Positions 25,600-34,422 of a DNA stretch of 34,499 bases are shown one piece after another. The translations under genes and the position numbers were made by a program. Positions within the stretch are counted from its first letter, which is position 1; each line of letters begins with the position of its first letter. The notes beneath the pieces were generated by a model, which was not told the DNA's origin, did not search any database, and saw only the letters and a program-made list of their open reading frames with translations. The DNA comes from Planctomycetota bacterium (GTDB lineage: Bacteria > Planctomycetota > GCA-002687715). The stretch is from NCBI GenBank assembly GCA_009691765.1, contig SIAO01000022.1:1-34499 (forward strand), written 5' to 3'.

Positions 25600-26313
25600 A
25601 TGAACGACGGTTTTCACGCAGCAGCTTCAAGCATGGCCGCCTGCATGACGCAACTGGAGATCGCCACCTCCAACGCAGTGAATGCGAACACGCCTGGCTA
25701 CATCCCACGCGGCATGGCGTTGCGGCCTTTCGAAACGGCGCTTGACCGCGAACTCGGACAAGAGGCCTCCTTGGTGCAAGTCCAAGAACACACTTCCTTT
25801 CAGAACGGCATCATGACCAGTTCCAAGTCGCCACTCACCGCGGCGATTTCCGGAGATGGGTTCTTTGTCGTGGACACGCCTCAAGGCGAAGCCTTCACAC
25901 GCAACGGCGACTTCATGTTGGACGCCGGCGGAACGCTCGTGACACGAGCGGGCTATGCCGTGCAAGGAGCTTCTGGCGCACTGCGCGCCGAACCCAATGG
26001 CGGGCCGGTCGAGATTCGTGATGGCGGCAGCATCGTCCAAGACGGCCAGTTGCTCGGCACTTTGCGTATCGCAGATGTGGCGGACAAGTCCGTCCTCGAG
26101 CGCGCTGGCGACACCCTGTTCTTGAACCCCACTGGCGCTCCCAGCACCGATGTGAACGAGCCCAATGTCAAGGGTCGCATGTTGGAGCTTCCTGCAGAGC
26201 GCGGCGTCGCCGGCTTGGTGGGAATGATCGCGGCCAACCGCGAATTCGAATCGGCTCAACGCGTCATCAGCGTGTTGAACAAGAGCTACGAGAAGTTGAT
26301 CAACCGCGGCTGA
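25600..26313 (+). CDS. flgF: FlgF, flagellar rod protein
   Basis: Proximal-side rod subunit. The ATG at 25600 has AGGAG 6 nt upstream; the longer open frame back to 25360 covers the promoter region and is not coding. The 237-residue protein has a rod-type N terminus (SSMAACMTQLEIATSNAVNA, NTPGYIPRGM), the central AISGDGFFVV and AFTRNGDFMLDAGGTLVT, and C-terminal IAANREFESAQRVI. It is shorter and less canonical than the FlgG that follows 20 nt later, so FlgF is the best call; another rod paralogue is the alternative. Confidence 0.88.
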   Translation: MNDGFHAAASSMAACMTQLEIATSNAVNANTPGYIPRGMALRPFETALDRELGQEASLVQVQEHTSFQNGIMTSSKSPLTAAISGDGFFVVDTPQGEAFTRNGDFMLDAGGTLVTRAGYAVQGASGALRAEPNGGPVEIRDGGSIVQDGQLLGTLRIADVADKSVLERAGDTLFLNPTGAPSTDVNEPNVKGRMLELPAERGVAGLVGMIAANREFESAQRVISVLNKSYEKLINRG

Positions 26314-26333
26314 GCGCGCAAAGGAACCAAATC

Positions 26334-27113
26334 ATGATCAAAGCCATGTACACAGCTGCTTCTGGAATGCAGGCGCAGCAGACCGAGCTGGACGTCATCG
26401 CCAACAACTTGGCGAACGTGCAGACATCGGGATTCAAGCGCAGCATGACTCACTTCGAGGACTTGCTGTATGTAACGCTGCAGCAACCCGGCGCGATGAA
26501 CGCCAACGGCTCCGGCATGGCCGGCGCTCAAGTGGGCAGCGGCAGTCGTCTCGTGAGCACCACCAAAGTGTTCACACCGGGTGCCATGGCGCAAACCGGA
26601 GGCAACTTCGACATCGCCATTCAAGGCGAGGGCTTCTTCGAGCTGCAAGGACTTGGAGGTGAACGCCTCTTCACGCGTGACGGGCGCTTCTTCAAAGACG
26701 CCAACGGCGATCTCGTCACCGCGCAAGGACTGAAGATGGTCCCGGGCATCAACATTCCACAGGCAGCCGTGCGCATCGACATCACTGCAGATGGCACCGT
26801 GAGCTACCAACAAGGCGATGCCACAACCCAAATCGGCAATTTGCAATTGACGCGCTTCGTGAACCCGGCAGGGCTTTCGTCCGTCGGCGGCAACCTTTAC
26901 CAGATCACTGCCAATTCAGGCGAACCGCAAACCATTCAGCCTGGCACCCAAGGCGCAGGCACGCTGATGCACGGCTACACCGAGCGCTCCAATGTTGACG
27001 TTGCCAGTGAACTCATTTCGTTGATCCTCGCCCAGCGCGCTTTCGAAACGAACTCCAAAGCCATCAAGGTCGCCGACGAGATGCTGAACACCTCCAACAA
27101 CCTGAGCCGTTGA
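26334..27113 (+). CDS. flgG: FlgG, distal rod protein
   Basis: Main subunit of the distal rod that passes through the P and L rings. The 259-residue protein is canonical: MYTAASGMQAQQTELDVIAN, NLANVQTSGFKRSMTHFEDL, the FDIAIQGEGFFEL motif, LFTRDGRFFKDANGDLVTA and C-terminal RSNVDVASELISLILAQRAF, ETNSKAIKVADEMLNTSNNL. Length equals the usual 260. Located directly before flgA and ring genes flgH and flgI, with 3 nt to flgA. Confidence 0.97.
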   Translation: MIKAMYTAASGMQAQQTELDVIANNLANVQTSGFKRSMTHFEDLLYVTLQQPGAMNANGSGMAGAQVGSGSRLVSTTKVFTPGAMAQTGGNFDIAIQGEGFFELQGLGGERLFTRDGRFFKDANGDLVTAQGLKMVPGINIPQAAVRIDITADGTVSYQQGDATTQIGNLQLTRFVNPAGLSSVGGNLYQITANSGEPQTIQPGTQGAGTLMHGYTERSNVDVASELISLILAQRAFETNSKAIKVADEMLNTSNNLSR

Positions 27114-27116
27114 AGC

Positions 27117-28097
27117 ATGCCCCACATCACACTCATCCTCGGAACTCTCGCGTGCTTCATGAGCCCCGTCTCGGACGATCTCGTGGTGCATTTGCGAGCT
27201 GATGCCAACGCGCGCGGTTTGCAAATGCGTCTCTGCGACATCGCCGACATCGACACCGACAACCACGAACGCATGCTGAGCGCTGCGTCCATAGTCCTAG
27301 GTGCGGCGCCGGCGCCCGGCGAAGGACGCATCCTCACTCGTGCCACCGTGAGCGCGCTCTTGCAGCATGCTGCACCGAGTCTGCGCGTGCGTCTCATGGG
27401 CGCAGAAGCATGCCGCGTACAGGCTGACGAAGTGCGCCTCTCGTCCGAAGAAGTTGGATTGCTCGCACGACGCGCCGTGGCGCAGCGCCTTGGCACCGAA
27501 GCCCTTTCAGCGCGCATTTCGCTCGCGCGCGCCGCGCCGGTTTTGCGTTCCCCTGCTGGCCGCTTCAACACCAGTTTCGACGCCACGCTCATCAACGCCG
27601 ATCCGCTGCCTGCTCGCGTGCGCGTGACGGTGCGCGCAACCGTGGACGGCGCTCCTGGTCCCGCTGTGGACGTGGAAGTGTTCGTAGCCACTGAAGTGCG
27701 TGTGCTCGTGGCAGCTCACACACTCATGACAGGCCGCGCGCTCAGCGCTGCTGACGTGAAACTCGCGGTGCTGCCTTCTGCAGCCTTGCCACAAGCTGCG
27801 CTCGCAGGACCTGAACCCGTCTTGGGCTTGCTGCCGAAGGGCCGCATCGAAGCCGGGCGCGTGCTGCAACTCTCCGATTTTCGCCGCCTGCCTGTCGTCG
27901 TGCGCGGCGATCCGGTGATTGTGGAGGTCATCAACGGTCCACTCACTGTGCGTGGCGAAGGCGTGGTCCAAATGGACGGCGCCAGCGGCGAACAAGTCCA
28001 AGTCAAGACGCGGCCTGGCAACAAGATGCTGACCGCTGAAGTCATCGACGCGCGCACCGTGCGTGTGCGCCTGTCCGTGCAGGAGAACTCGCGATGA
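27117..28097 (+). CDS. flgA: FlgA, P-ring assembly chaperone
   Basis: Periplasmic chaperone for FlgI polymerisation into the P ring. The 326-residue protein starts with a signal-like segment (ITLILGTLACFMSP). The C-terminal half has a SAF domain, VRVLVAAHTLMTGRALSAAD through LGLLPKGRIEAGRVLQLSDF, followed by VVVRGDPVIVEVINGPLTVR and VQVKTRPGNKMLTAEVIDAR, the usual FlgA end. The N-terminal 170 residues are more divergent, making the protein longer than the typical 220-240. flgH starts inside its last codon (ATGA overlap at 28094), and the gene lies between flgG and flgH. Confidence 0.92.
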   Translation: MPHITLILGTLACFMSPVSDDLVVHLRADANARGLQMRLCDIADIDTDNHERMLSAASIVLGAAPAPGEGRILTRATVSALLQHAAPSLRVRLMGAEACRVQADEVRLSSEEVGLLARRAVAQRLGTEALSARISLARAAPVLRSPAGRFNTSFDATLINADPLPARVRVTVRATVDGAPGPAVDVEVFVATEVRVLVAAHTLMTGRALSAADVKLAVLPSAALPQAALAGPEPVLGLLPKGRIEAGRVLQLSDFRRLPVVVRGDPVIVEVINGPLTVRGEGVVQMDGASGEQVQVKTRPGNKMLTAEVIDARTVRVRLSVQENSR

Positions 28098-28678
28098 AGA
28101 TGATTGCAGCCCTCACTCTGTTGGCCGCCACGCTTTCGGCACAGTCGCTGTGGAATGCCACGCGGCCCATGCCACCGCTCACCAGCGATGCCATCGCGCG
28201 TCAGGTGGGCGACTTGCTCACCGTGATGATCTCTGAGAAGCAGACCATCAAGAACAAAGAACAAGTGGATTACGGCAAAGCTGGTTCGTTGAATGCCGCA
28301 CTCACCAGTTTCGATGTGCTGCCGGGCATGTTCGGCACATTGCCCGGCCTAAGCGCCGAGCACGCTCGCGAGTTCAGCGGCAACGGCCAGTACGACAAGG
28401 AAGGCAGTTTTCAGACGCGTTTGGCCGTCGTGGTGATCGACGTGCAGCCCAACGGCAACTTGATCATCGAAGGCCGCCGCCAAGTGCTGATGGACAAAGA
28501 GAAGAAGACTGTGCGCATCACAGGCGTGGTGCGGCCCTTCGACATCAGCGGCGCCAACAGCGTCATGAGCGAGAACATCGCGAATGCCTCGATTGTCTAC
28601 GAAGGCGACGGCCCACTCACTCGCGCCACCAACAAGGGCTGGCTCTCGGAGCTGGTGGACCATGTCTGGCCTTTCTGA
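28094..28678 (+). CDS. flgH: FlgH, L-ring protein without lipidation cysteine
   Basis: Outer-membrane ring subunit around the rod. The 194-residue protein has the FlgH core: QSLWNATRP near the mature N terminus, DLLTVMISEKQTIKNKEQVD, the central EFSGNGQYDKEGSFQTRLAV, VVIDVQPNGNLIIEGRRQVL and TGVVRPFDISGANSVMSENI. It has an export signal (AALTLLAATLSAQ), but no cysteine follows, so the lipobox seen in most FlgH proteins is missing. The middle part is a little shorter than usual. It overlaps flgA and is followed 10 nt later by flgI. Confidence 0.95.
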   Translation: MKMIAALTLLAATLSAQSLWNATRPMPPLTSDAIARQVGDLLTVMISEKQTIKNKEQVDYGKAGSLNAALTSFDVLPGMFGTLPGLSAEHAREFSGNGQYDKEGSFQTRLAVVVIDVQPNGNLIIEGRRQVLMDKEKKTVRITGVVRPFDISGANSVMSENIANASIVYEGDGPLTRATNKGWLSELVDHVWPF

Positions 28679-28688
28679 GAAACACACT

Positions 28689-29780
28689 ATGCGCCTTGCA
28701 ATCCCAGCACTGCTTCTTGTGTTCTGCGCCACGCTTGGCGCGCAAGCTCGACTCCGCGACATCGTGGAGATTTCGGGCGTCCGCGACAACCAGATCCGCG
28801 GCATCGGCCTCGTCGTTGGGCTGAACGGCACTGGCGATCGCAGCATTGCTGCGAAACAGCTAGCGGCGAACTTGCTCAAGCGCCTCGGCAACAATTTCTT
28901 GCCGGCGCAGATCAATCCGGACAACCTCGGCGTAGTGTTGGTCACGGCTACCTTGCCGCCCTTCGCGCGCACGGGTGGGCGCATCGATGTCACGGTGGCC
29001 AGCATGGGCGACTCCACCAGTTTGCGCGGCGGGCAACTTGTCGCCACGCAGCTCGTAGGTTTCGACAACCGCACTGTGTACGCCATCGCAGAAGGCCCAG
29101 TGCTGACTGGCGCTGTGTCTGCGAGCGGCGCCACGGGCAGCAAGGAAACCATCAATCACCCCACCGCTGGACGCATTCCCGGCGGCGCCATCGTAGAAAT
29201 GGAAGTGCCACAAAAGATGCTGGCGCCCGATGGCCGCGTCGTGATGCACCTGCGCAAAGCCAGCTACGAGACCGCGAAAAACCTCGCTGACGAGATCAAC
29301 AAAGTCCTACCTGGCGCCGCACGCGCGCTGGACGGTTTGGCTGTCGAAATCAAGTTGGGAGAAGCTGAACGCCGCGACACCGTTGGCTTCCTCGCTCGCC
29401 TCGGCGAATTGAAAGTGCGCGTGGCACCGCGCGCGAGCGTCATCATCAATGAGCGCAGCGGCACCATCGTGGCCGGCGGCGATGTGGTGGTGCTGCCAGT
29501 GGCCATCACCCACTCCAATCTCTCGATCTCGGTCAAAGAGGCCTTCGATGTCTCGCAGCCGAGTCCGTTCAACAACTCGGGCAGCACCGAAGTGATTCCC
29601 AAGAGTGATCTCACCATCACCGAAAACAGCACGCCCATCCGCATGTTGCCCGGCGCCGTTGGCGCGGGCGAACTCGCGGCAGCGCTGAAAACGCTGGGTG
29701 TCTCTCCGCTCGACCTCATCACCATCTTTCAGATGTTGAAAGAGCAAGGCGCCTTGCAAGCGGAGTTAATCGTCCAATGA
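28689..29780 (+). CDS. flgI: FlgI, P-ring protein
   Basis: Periplasmic P-ring subunit. The ATG at 28689 is chosen because it starts a signal peptide (LAIPALLLVFCATLGAQA); earlier in-frame starts lie inside flgH. The 363-residue protein is canonical: RLRDIVEISGVRDNQIRGIG, LVVGLNGTGDRS, SMGDSTSLRGGQLVATQLVG, GRIPGGAIVEMEVP and VIINERSGTIVAGGDVVVLP, ending in LSPLDLITIFQMLKEQGALQ. Length matches the usual 365. The stop overlaps the next start by 4 nt. Confidence 0.97.
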   Translation: MRLAIPALLLVFCATLGAQARLRDIVEISGVRDNQIRGIGLVVGLNGTGDRSIAAKQLAANLLKRLGNNFLPAQINPDNLGVVLVTATLPPFARTGGRIDVTVASMGDSTSLRGGQLVATQLVGFDNRTVYAIAEGPVLTGAVSASGATGSKETINHPTAGRIPGGAIVEMEVPQKMLAPDGRVVMHLRKASYETAKNLADEINKVLPGAARALDGLAVEIKLGEAERRDTVGFLARLGELKVRVAPRASVIINERSGTIVAGGDVVVLPVAITHSNLSISVKEAFDVSQPSPFNNSGSTEVIPKSDLTITENSTPIRMLPGAVGAGELAAALKTLGVSPLDLITIFQMLKEQGALQAELIVQ

Positions 29781-30067
29781 TCATGCAACCTTTGAGCATC
29801 GATCCGTCGCGCAGTGCCGCAGCGGGCATGGACCGCGAGCAAGCTGCGGAGCAGATGGAGAGCGTTTTCCTTTCGCTCCTCGTGAAAGAGATGCGCCAGA
29901 GCTTGCCGGAAGGCCTCTTTGGTGGCGGCCCTGGTGCCGCTGTCTACGAAGGCTTGTTCGACGAACACCTTGGACAACAGCTTTGCGAAGGCGGCGGCAC
30001 AGGATTGCGTGAAGCGATTCTGCAGACCATGGCGGGCGACGAAATGAAGGAGCCTGCCAAATGCTGA
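29777..30067 (+). CDS. flgJ: FlgJ-type rod-binding protein (N-terminal domain only)
   Basis: The 96-residue protein matches the rod-capping N-terminal domain of FlgJ: EQAAEQMESVFLSLLVKEMR, the conserved FGGGPGAAVYEGLFDEHLG, and the C-terminal GTGLREAILQTM. The C-terminal muramidase (glucosaminidase) domain of enterobacterial FlgJ is absent, as in many other phyla where a separate enzyme cuts the wall. It overlaps flgI by 4 nt and flgN by 7 nt, so it is tightly coupled. Confidence 0.9.
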   Translation: MIMQPLSIDPSRSAAAGMDREQAAEQMESVFLSLLVKEMRQSLPEGLFGGGPGAAVYEGLFDEHLGQQLCEGGGTGLREAILQTMAGDEMKEPAKC

Positions 30068-30612
30068 GCAGTCAAACACGGCCGGTGATCGGTGTCGTCC
30101 CAACCACACTCAGCAACATCGAAATCGACCTGCTCGTGGCGTGGATGGAAGACGAGACTGCGCTCCAGCAAGAGCTCTTAGTCGTCTTAGAGACCCAACG
30201 CGAAGCACTGCGCGTACAAGATTTGCCTGCGCTCGAAGCGTGCCTCAAGGGCGCCGCTCCCTTGCTCAGCAGGCTCGAAGAAATGACCCGCCGCAGATTG
30301 CGCGTGTTCACTTCCGTGGGCAAGCGCTTGAACATGGGCGCCGACCGCATTCGCCTCACACAGCTTGAAGGTATGACGCTCGAAGAAGACCGCGCCCGCT
30401 TCAGCGTCGCGCGCGCAAACTTCGTGGCCGTGCTCGAGTCCATCCGTATTGTCAACCGCGCCAACTCGGCGGTCGTTCGTTGCGGTTTGGATCTACACCG
30501 CGCCATTGTGCAAACCGTCTTCGGCGGCGGCGTCGAGCCCGTCACTTACACCCGCAACGCGAAGAGCAGCAGCTTGCCGTCCATCAAGCGCGTGCTGAGC
30601 ACGGAGATCTGA
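30061..30612 (+). CDS. flgN: FlgN-like export chaperone for FlgK and FlgL
   Basis: A 183-residue, largely helical cytosolic protein. The N-terminal helix pair (LLVAWMEDETALQQELLVVL, ETQREALRVQDLPALEACLK) matches the FlgN family pattern, and Leu/Arg-rich helices continue to about residue 150. A short basic tail ends in SIKRVLSTEI. Its position directly before flgK and flgL, its two expected clients, strongly supports the call. The start overlaps flgJ. Confidence 0.85.
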   Translation: MLSSQTRPVIGVVPTTLSNIEIDLLVAWMEDETALQQELLVVLETQREALRVQDLPALEACLKGAAPLLSRLEEMTRRRLRVFTSVGKRLNMGADRIRLTQLEGMTLEEDRARFSVARANFVAVLESIRIVNRANSAVVRCGLDLHRAIVQTVFGGGVEPVTYTRNAKSSSLPSIKRVLSTEI

Positions 30613-30613
30613 C

Positions 30614-32953
30614 ATGAGCATGGGATTCCAAACAGCACTCTCCGCTATCACGACAGCGCAACGTGCGTTGCAAGTGATTGGGCACAACCTCACCAACGCC
30701 GCGACACCAGGCTACACGCGTCAACGCGTTCAGTTGAGCGCTCTCGCTCCCACGACCAGCAGCGGCAACCTCTGGATCGGCCGCGGTGTGGGCCTCACCG
30801 CCATCGAGCGCGTTACCGATGACCTCTTGCTCGGACGCATCCGCGCTCAAGGCAGCGAAGTGAGCCGCCAAGGCACAGTGCGCGCACACCTGATGGAACT
30901 TGAAAGTGTGTTTCAAGAGCCCGGCCCGAACGGGCTCGCCAGTGTGATGGCGCAATTCCACGGCTCGCTTTCGGCACTGAGCAGCGACCCCGACGATTCC
31001 GGTTTGCGCACTGCGGTACTGCAAGGTGGACGCGGCCTCGCGGATTCTTTCCAACTGTTGCAACAGCAACTCACAGGCGTCGGCGCCTCGTTTGAAAGTG
31101 CCGTAGACGCCGAAGTCAATGCCATCAACAACCTCGCGCATGAACTCGCAGGCGTGAACAATGAAATTGCAGCCAATCGCATCAATGGCGAAATCCCGCC
31201 GGGGTTGCTCGATCACCAAGAAGCGTTGTTACGCGAACTCTCGTCGCATGTGGATGTGCAGGCATCGCGCGATGCTTCCGGAAGACTCAATGTGGTGACC
31301 GGCAGCTTGTTGTTAGTCAGCCCGCGCGGCGTGGTGGACTTGGAAGTGCAAGACACCGGCCTTGCCAGCGACGGATTCAGAGTCAAAGCCTTGCGTGGCA
31401 GCGCCGACTTCCGCCCCAAGAGCGGGAAACTACGCGCGCTCATGGACCTCGCGAAGCAATCGACTCCAGAGCGCCTGCAATCTCTCAACAAGCTCGCGGG
31501 CAACATGATCTTCGAGTTCAACCGACGGCACTCCACCGGGCTGCCGCCTGCTGGTGGCTTCACGCAACTCACAAGCACCTCGCCTTTCGTCGATGTCAAT
31601 GGCTCGGGCAATGTCAGCGACGACCGCTTGTTCGAAGCGGGCTTGCCCTTTGACATCAGCTCCGGGGAACTGGTCGTCAACACGACCAACACTGCCACCG
31701 GCGTAGTGACGCGCACGCGCATCGCCATCGACCCGACAACGATGACGGTGGGCGATCTGCGCACGGCGCTCGACAACATTCCCGGCCTCGACGCTGTGGT
31801 GGACCCGACCGGCACCATGCGACTGCAATCCGCTAGCGGTACGCGTTTCGATTTCAGCAATCGCGTTCTACCCAAGGAAAATCTCGGGCGCACTTTCGGC
31901 GCCGCCGAAGCCTCGATCGTTGCAGGCTCTGGCCCATTCAATTTTTCCGCCGCTGGCAGCATGACGGTGGCGGTCGATGGCAACGCACCACAGACCATCA
32001 ACTTCGCGCCCGGCAGTTTCGCTGTCGCCGCAGCAGCAACGGTGCAAGAAGTTGCCGCAGCCATCAACGCACAAGTCGCGGGCGCAGGCGCTTCGGTTGT
32101 GGATGGTCGCCTCGTACTGCGCTCCAACTCCACGGGCACAACATCTTCACTACAAGTGACTGACGGCGCGGGAATGCCCGCAGCAGCACTCGGCTTGTCC
32201 ACGACCCTCGAAACCGGTTCAGATCACAGCGTGAATGTCGGCATGTCTGGCACCTACGCCGGCGCGGCACGCACCCTCAAGTTCGTGCCGCTCGGCAGCG
32301 GCACCATCGGTGTCACGCCTGGTCTGCAAGTGGAAGCACGTGACGCCGTCACCGGACAAGTCGTGGGCATCCTCGATGTTGGTCAAGGCTACACACCGGG
32401 CAGCGACATCTCCTTGATCGACGGCGCGAAGATCAGCTTCAGCGCGGGCCAGCTCGACCGCGCCTCCGGCGAGACGTTCAGTGTCGCTCTCATCGACGAC
32501 GGCGACAGCGCCGATGTCCTCGCCGCGATAGGCATGAACTCGTTCTTCACGGGCAATGACGCCAGCAACATCGGCGTCAACGCTGCGCTCGAAGCCGACC
32601 CAATGCTGTTCGCCGCCGGGCTGGATGTCGGCAGCAGCAACAACGGCAACCTCTTGCGCATGATGGCTGTGCAAGATCTGGAAATGGAAGGCCTCGGCAA
32701 TGCCAGCGCAGGTTCTTTCTACCGCAGCCTCATCACCGAGCTCGGCGGAGAATCGGCGCGTTCGGCGAGCGCACTCGAAACACAAAGTCTTGTGATGGAA
32801 TCTCTCGAGGCCAAACGCGAAAGCGAATCGGGCGTGAACCTCGATGAAGAACTGCTTCTGATGGAGCAGTTCCAACAGCTTTACCAGGTAGCCGGGCGCT
32901 ACCTGCAAACCATGCAGGAGGTCAATGACACCCTGCTCGACATGGCGCGCTGA
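30614..32953 (+). CDS. flgK: FlgK, hook-filament junction protein 1
   Basis: First junction protein between hook and filament. GGAG lies 7 nt before the ATG. The 779-residue protein has the FlgK N terminus (GFQTALSAITTAQRALQVIG, HNLTNAATPGYTRQRVQLSA), the family segment RGVGLTAIERVTDDLLLGRI and the C-terminal GVNLDEELLLMEQFQQLYQV, AGRYLQTMQEVNDTLLDMAR. It is over 200 residues longer than typical because of inserted domains between about 300 and 620. One of them (440-527: GPFNFSAAGSM, then VQEVAAAINAQ) resembles a hook-IN-type module also present in FlgE here. flgL starts 2 nt after the stop. Confidence 0.96.
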   Translation: MSMGFQTALSAITTAQRALQVIGHNLTNAATPGYTRQRVQLSALAPTTSSGNLWIGRGVGLTAIERVTDDLLLGRIRAQGSEVSRQGTVRAHLMELESVFQEPGPNGLASVMAQFHGSLSALSSDPDDSGLRTAVLQGGRGLADSFQLLQQQLTGVGASFESAVDAEVNAINNLAHELAGVNNEIAANRINGEIPPGLLDHQEALLRELSSHVDVQASRDASGRLNVVTGSLLLVSPRGVVDLEVQDTGLASDGFRVKALRGSADFRPKSGKLRALMDLAKQSTPERLQSLNKLAGNMIFEFNRRHSTGLPPAGGFTQLTSTSPFVDVNGSGNVSDDRLFEAGLPFDISSGELVVNTTNTATGVVTRTRIAIDPTTMTVGDLRTALDNIPGLDAVVDPTGTMRLQSASGTRFDFSNRVLPKENLGRTFGAAEASIVAGSGPFNFSAAGSMTVAVDGNAPQTINFAPGSFAVAAAATVQEVAAAINAQVAGAGASVVDGRLVLRSNSTGTTSSLQVTDGAGMPAAALGLSTTLETGSDHSVNVGMSGTYAGAARTLKFVPLGSGTIGVTPGLQVEARDAVTGQVVGILDVGQGYTPGSDISLIDGAKISFSAGQLDRASGETFSVALIDDGDSADVLAAIGMNSFFTGNDASNIGVNAALEADPMLFAAGLDVGSSNNGNLLRMMAVQDLEMEGLGNASAGSFYRSLITELGGESARSASALETQSLVMESLEAKRESESGVNLDEELLLMEQFQQLYQVAGRYLQTMQEVNDTLLDMAR

Positions 32954-32955
32954 TC

Positions 32956-34422
32956 ATGGAACGCATCTCACTCAATGAAGTTCTTGGCCAGTTGCGCAGC
33001 TCGGTGTTTCGCAACTACAACCTAATGTTCAAGAGCCAAACGCAGCTCACCACCGGGCAGCGCTTGCAACGGCCTTCCGATGACCCGGCTGCAACACGCC
33101 GCGTGATGGATCTCACCGCGCAACGCGAAGCCATCTCACGCCACATCTCCGCGGGCGAACGCGGTCAGGCGTACTTGAACAGTTCTACCGGTGCGCTCAC
33201 CGACATCACAGATTCTCTGGCGCGCGCCCGCGAACTTGCGGTGCAAGGTGCCAACGGCACGCTGAGTGCTAACGATCGCTCCGCAATCGCAGCAGAGCTC
33301 GACGCCATCCTCGGCAATGTCATCTCAGCAGCGAACATCCAACTGGACGGGCGCCACCTCTTCGCAGGAACGCGCAGCACAACTTTGCCTTACAACCTCG
33401 TCACTGGCACCGACGGTGTGCAGCGCGTGGATTACGCCGGCGACAACAACAGCTATGCCGTGGAAGTTGCGCCATCCGTGTTTCATGATTTGACCTTGCC
33501 GGGCAGCGAAGTGTTCGCCGCCGGGCCTCGCTCAGCCACGACCTTCAACAGCTTGACTGGCGCACTGCCCGGAGCCGGCTCAGATTCCGGTCACGGCAAC
33601 GATGTGTTGATGTTGCGCCATCTGCAGACGCTGTTCGGCGCAACACCTACTGCAGGCGGTGTCGATCCGCTCACGGGTTTGCGACCGGGCACATCCTCTG
33701 TAGCCGCAGACACCGTGTTGGGCACAGCATCCAGCATTGTGCTCACCACTGACGCAACAGGCGCCGGCAGCATCAGCTTGAACGGCGGCCCCGCACTCAC
33801 TTTCAGCGGCACAGAAACCAACTTCGAAGTCACTGGGTTAGGCGGCGAGAAACTGTTCGTGGACGTGTCCACGCTCGCAACCAATCTCAGCGGTGCTTCA
33901 GTGAGCGTCAACGGGCGCGGCAGCCTCTCCACCGACGGTGGGCTGAGCAGCGTGGCCATCGACTTCACCAACGGCGCACAACAAGTGGTGGATAGTGAAA
34001 CCGGCGCGGTGCTGCATGTGGATGCTCGCGGCATCACGAAAAGCGGCAGCGTCGCTGTGCGCTACGGCACCAGTTCGAACCTCTTCGACTCGCTCATCGC
34101 CATTCGCGACACGCTGTCCAACGGCAGCCTCACGCCGGCGGAAGCCAGCGCGCGCTTGAACGCCGCCATGGCCGACTTGGATCGCGGCGCGGACTCACTC
34201 AGTTCCGCCATCGCACGCTTGGGTGGTCGCTCCTCTCAAATCGACCGCGCTGGCGAACGCCTCGCAGATCTCGATGTCACTTTGGCAAGTCTGCGCAGCG
34301 CTGAAGCTGATGTGGACATGGCCGAAGTCATGGTGAAAATGAAACAGCATGAAGGCCTCTATAACGCCTCCTTGATGATGGCCGCGCGCGTGCAGCAGCT
34401 ATCGCTGTTGAATTGGCTGTGA
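32956..34422 (+). CDS. flgL: FlgL, hook-filament junction protein 3
   Basis: Second junction protein, related to flagellin. The 488-residue protein has the FlgL N terminus (RNYNLMFKSQTQLTTGQRLQ, RPSDDPAATRRVMDLTAQRE, LDGRHLFAGTRSTT) and the C-terminal SLRSAEADVDMAEVMVKMKQ, HEGLYNASLMMAARVQQLSL. A Thr/Ser/Gly-rich insert of about 150 residues (roughly 240-390) makes it longer than the typical 300-residue protein. It lies 2 nt behind flgK and its stop overlaps a following GTG. Confidence 0.96.
   Translation: MERISLNEVLGQLRSSVFRNYNLMFKSQTQLTTGQRLQRPSDDPAATRRVMDLTAQREAISRHISAGERGQAYLNSSTGALTDITDSLARARELAVQGANGTLSANDRSAIAAELDAILGNVISAANIQLDGRHLFAGTRSTTLPYNLVTGTDGVQRVDYAGDNNSYAVEVAPSVFHDLTLPGSEVFAAGPRSATTFNSLTGALPGAGSDSGHGNDVLMLRHLQTLFGATPTAGGVDPLTGLRPGTSSVAADTVLGTASSIVLTTDATGAGSISLNGGPALTFSGTETNFEVTGLGGEKLFVDVSTLATNLSGASVSVNGRGSLSTDGGLSSVAIDFTNGAQQVVDSETGAVLHVDARGITKSGSVAVRYGTSSNLFDSLIAIRDTLSNGSLTPAEASARLNAAMADLDRGADSLSSAIARLGGRSSQIDRAGERLADLDVTLASLRSAEADVDMAEVMVKMKQHEGLYNASLMMAARVQQLSLLNWL

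Noticed and set aside
24379..25617. Long 412-codon minus-strand open frame opposite the glycosyltransferase
   Set aside because: The plus-strand glycosyltransferase has full catalytic motifs; the opposite frame has none and spans the flgF promoter.
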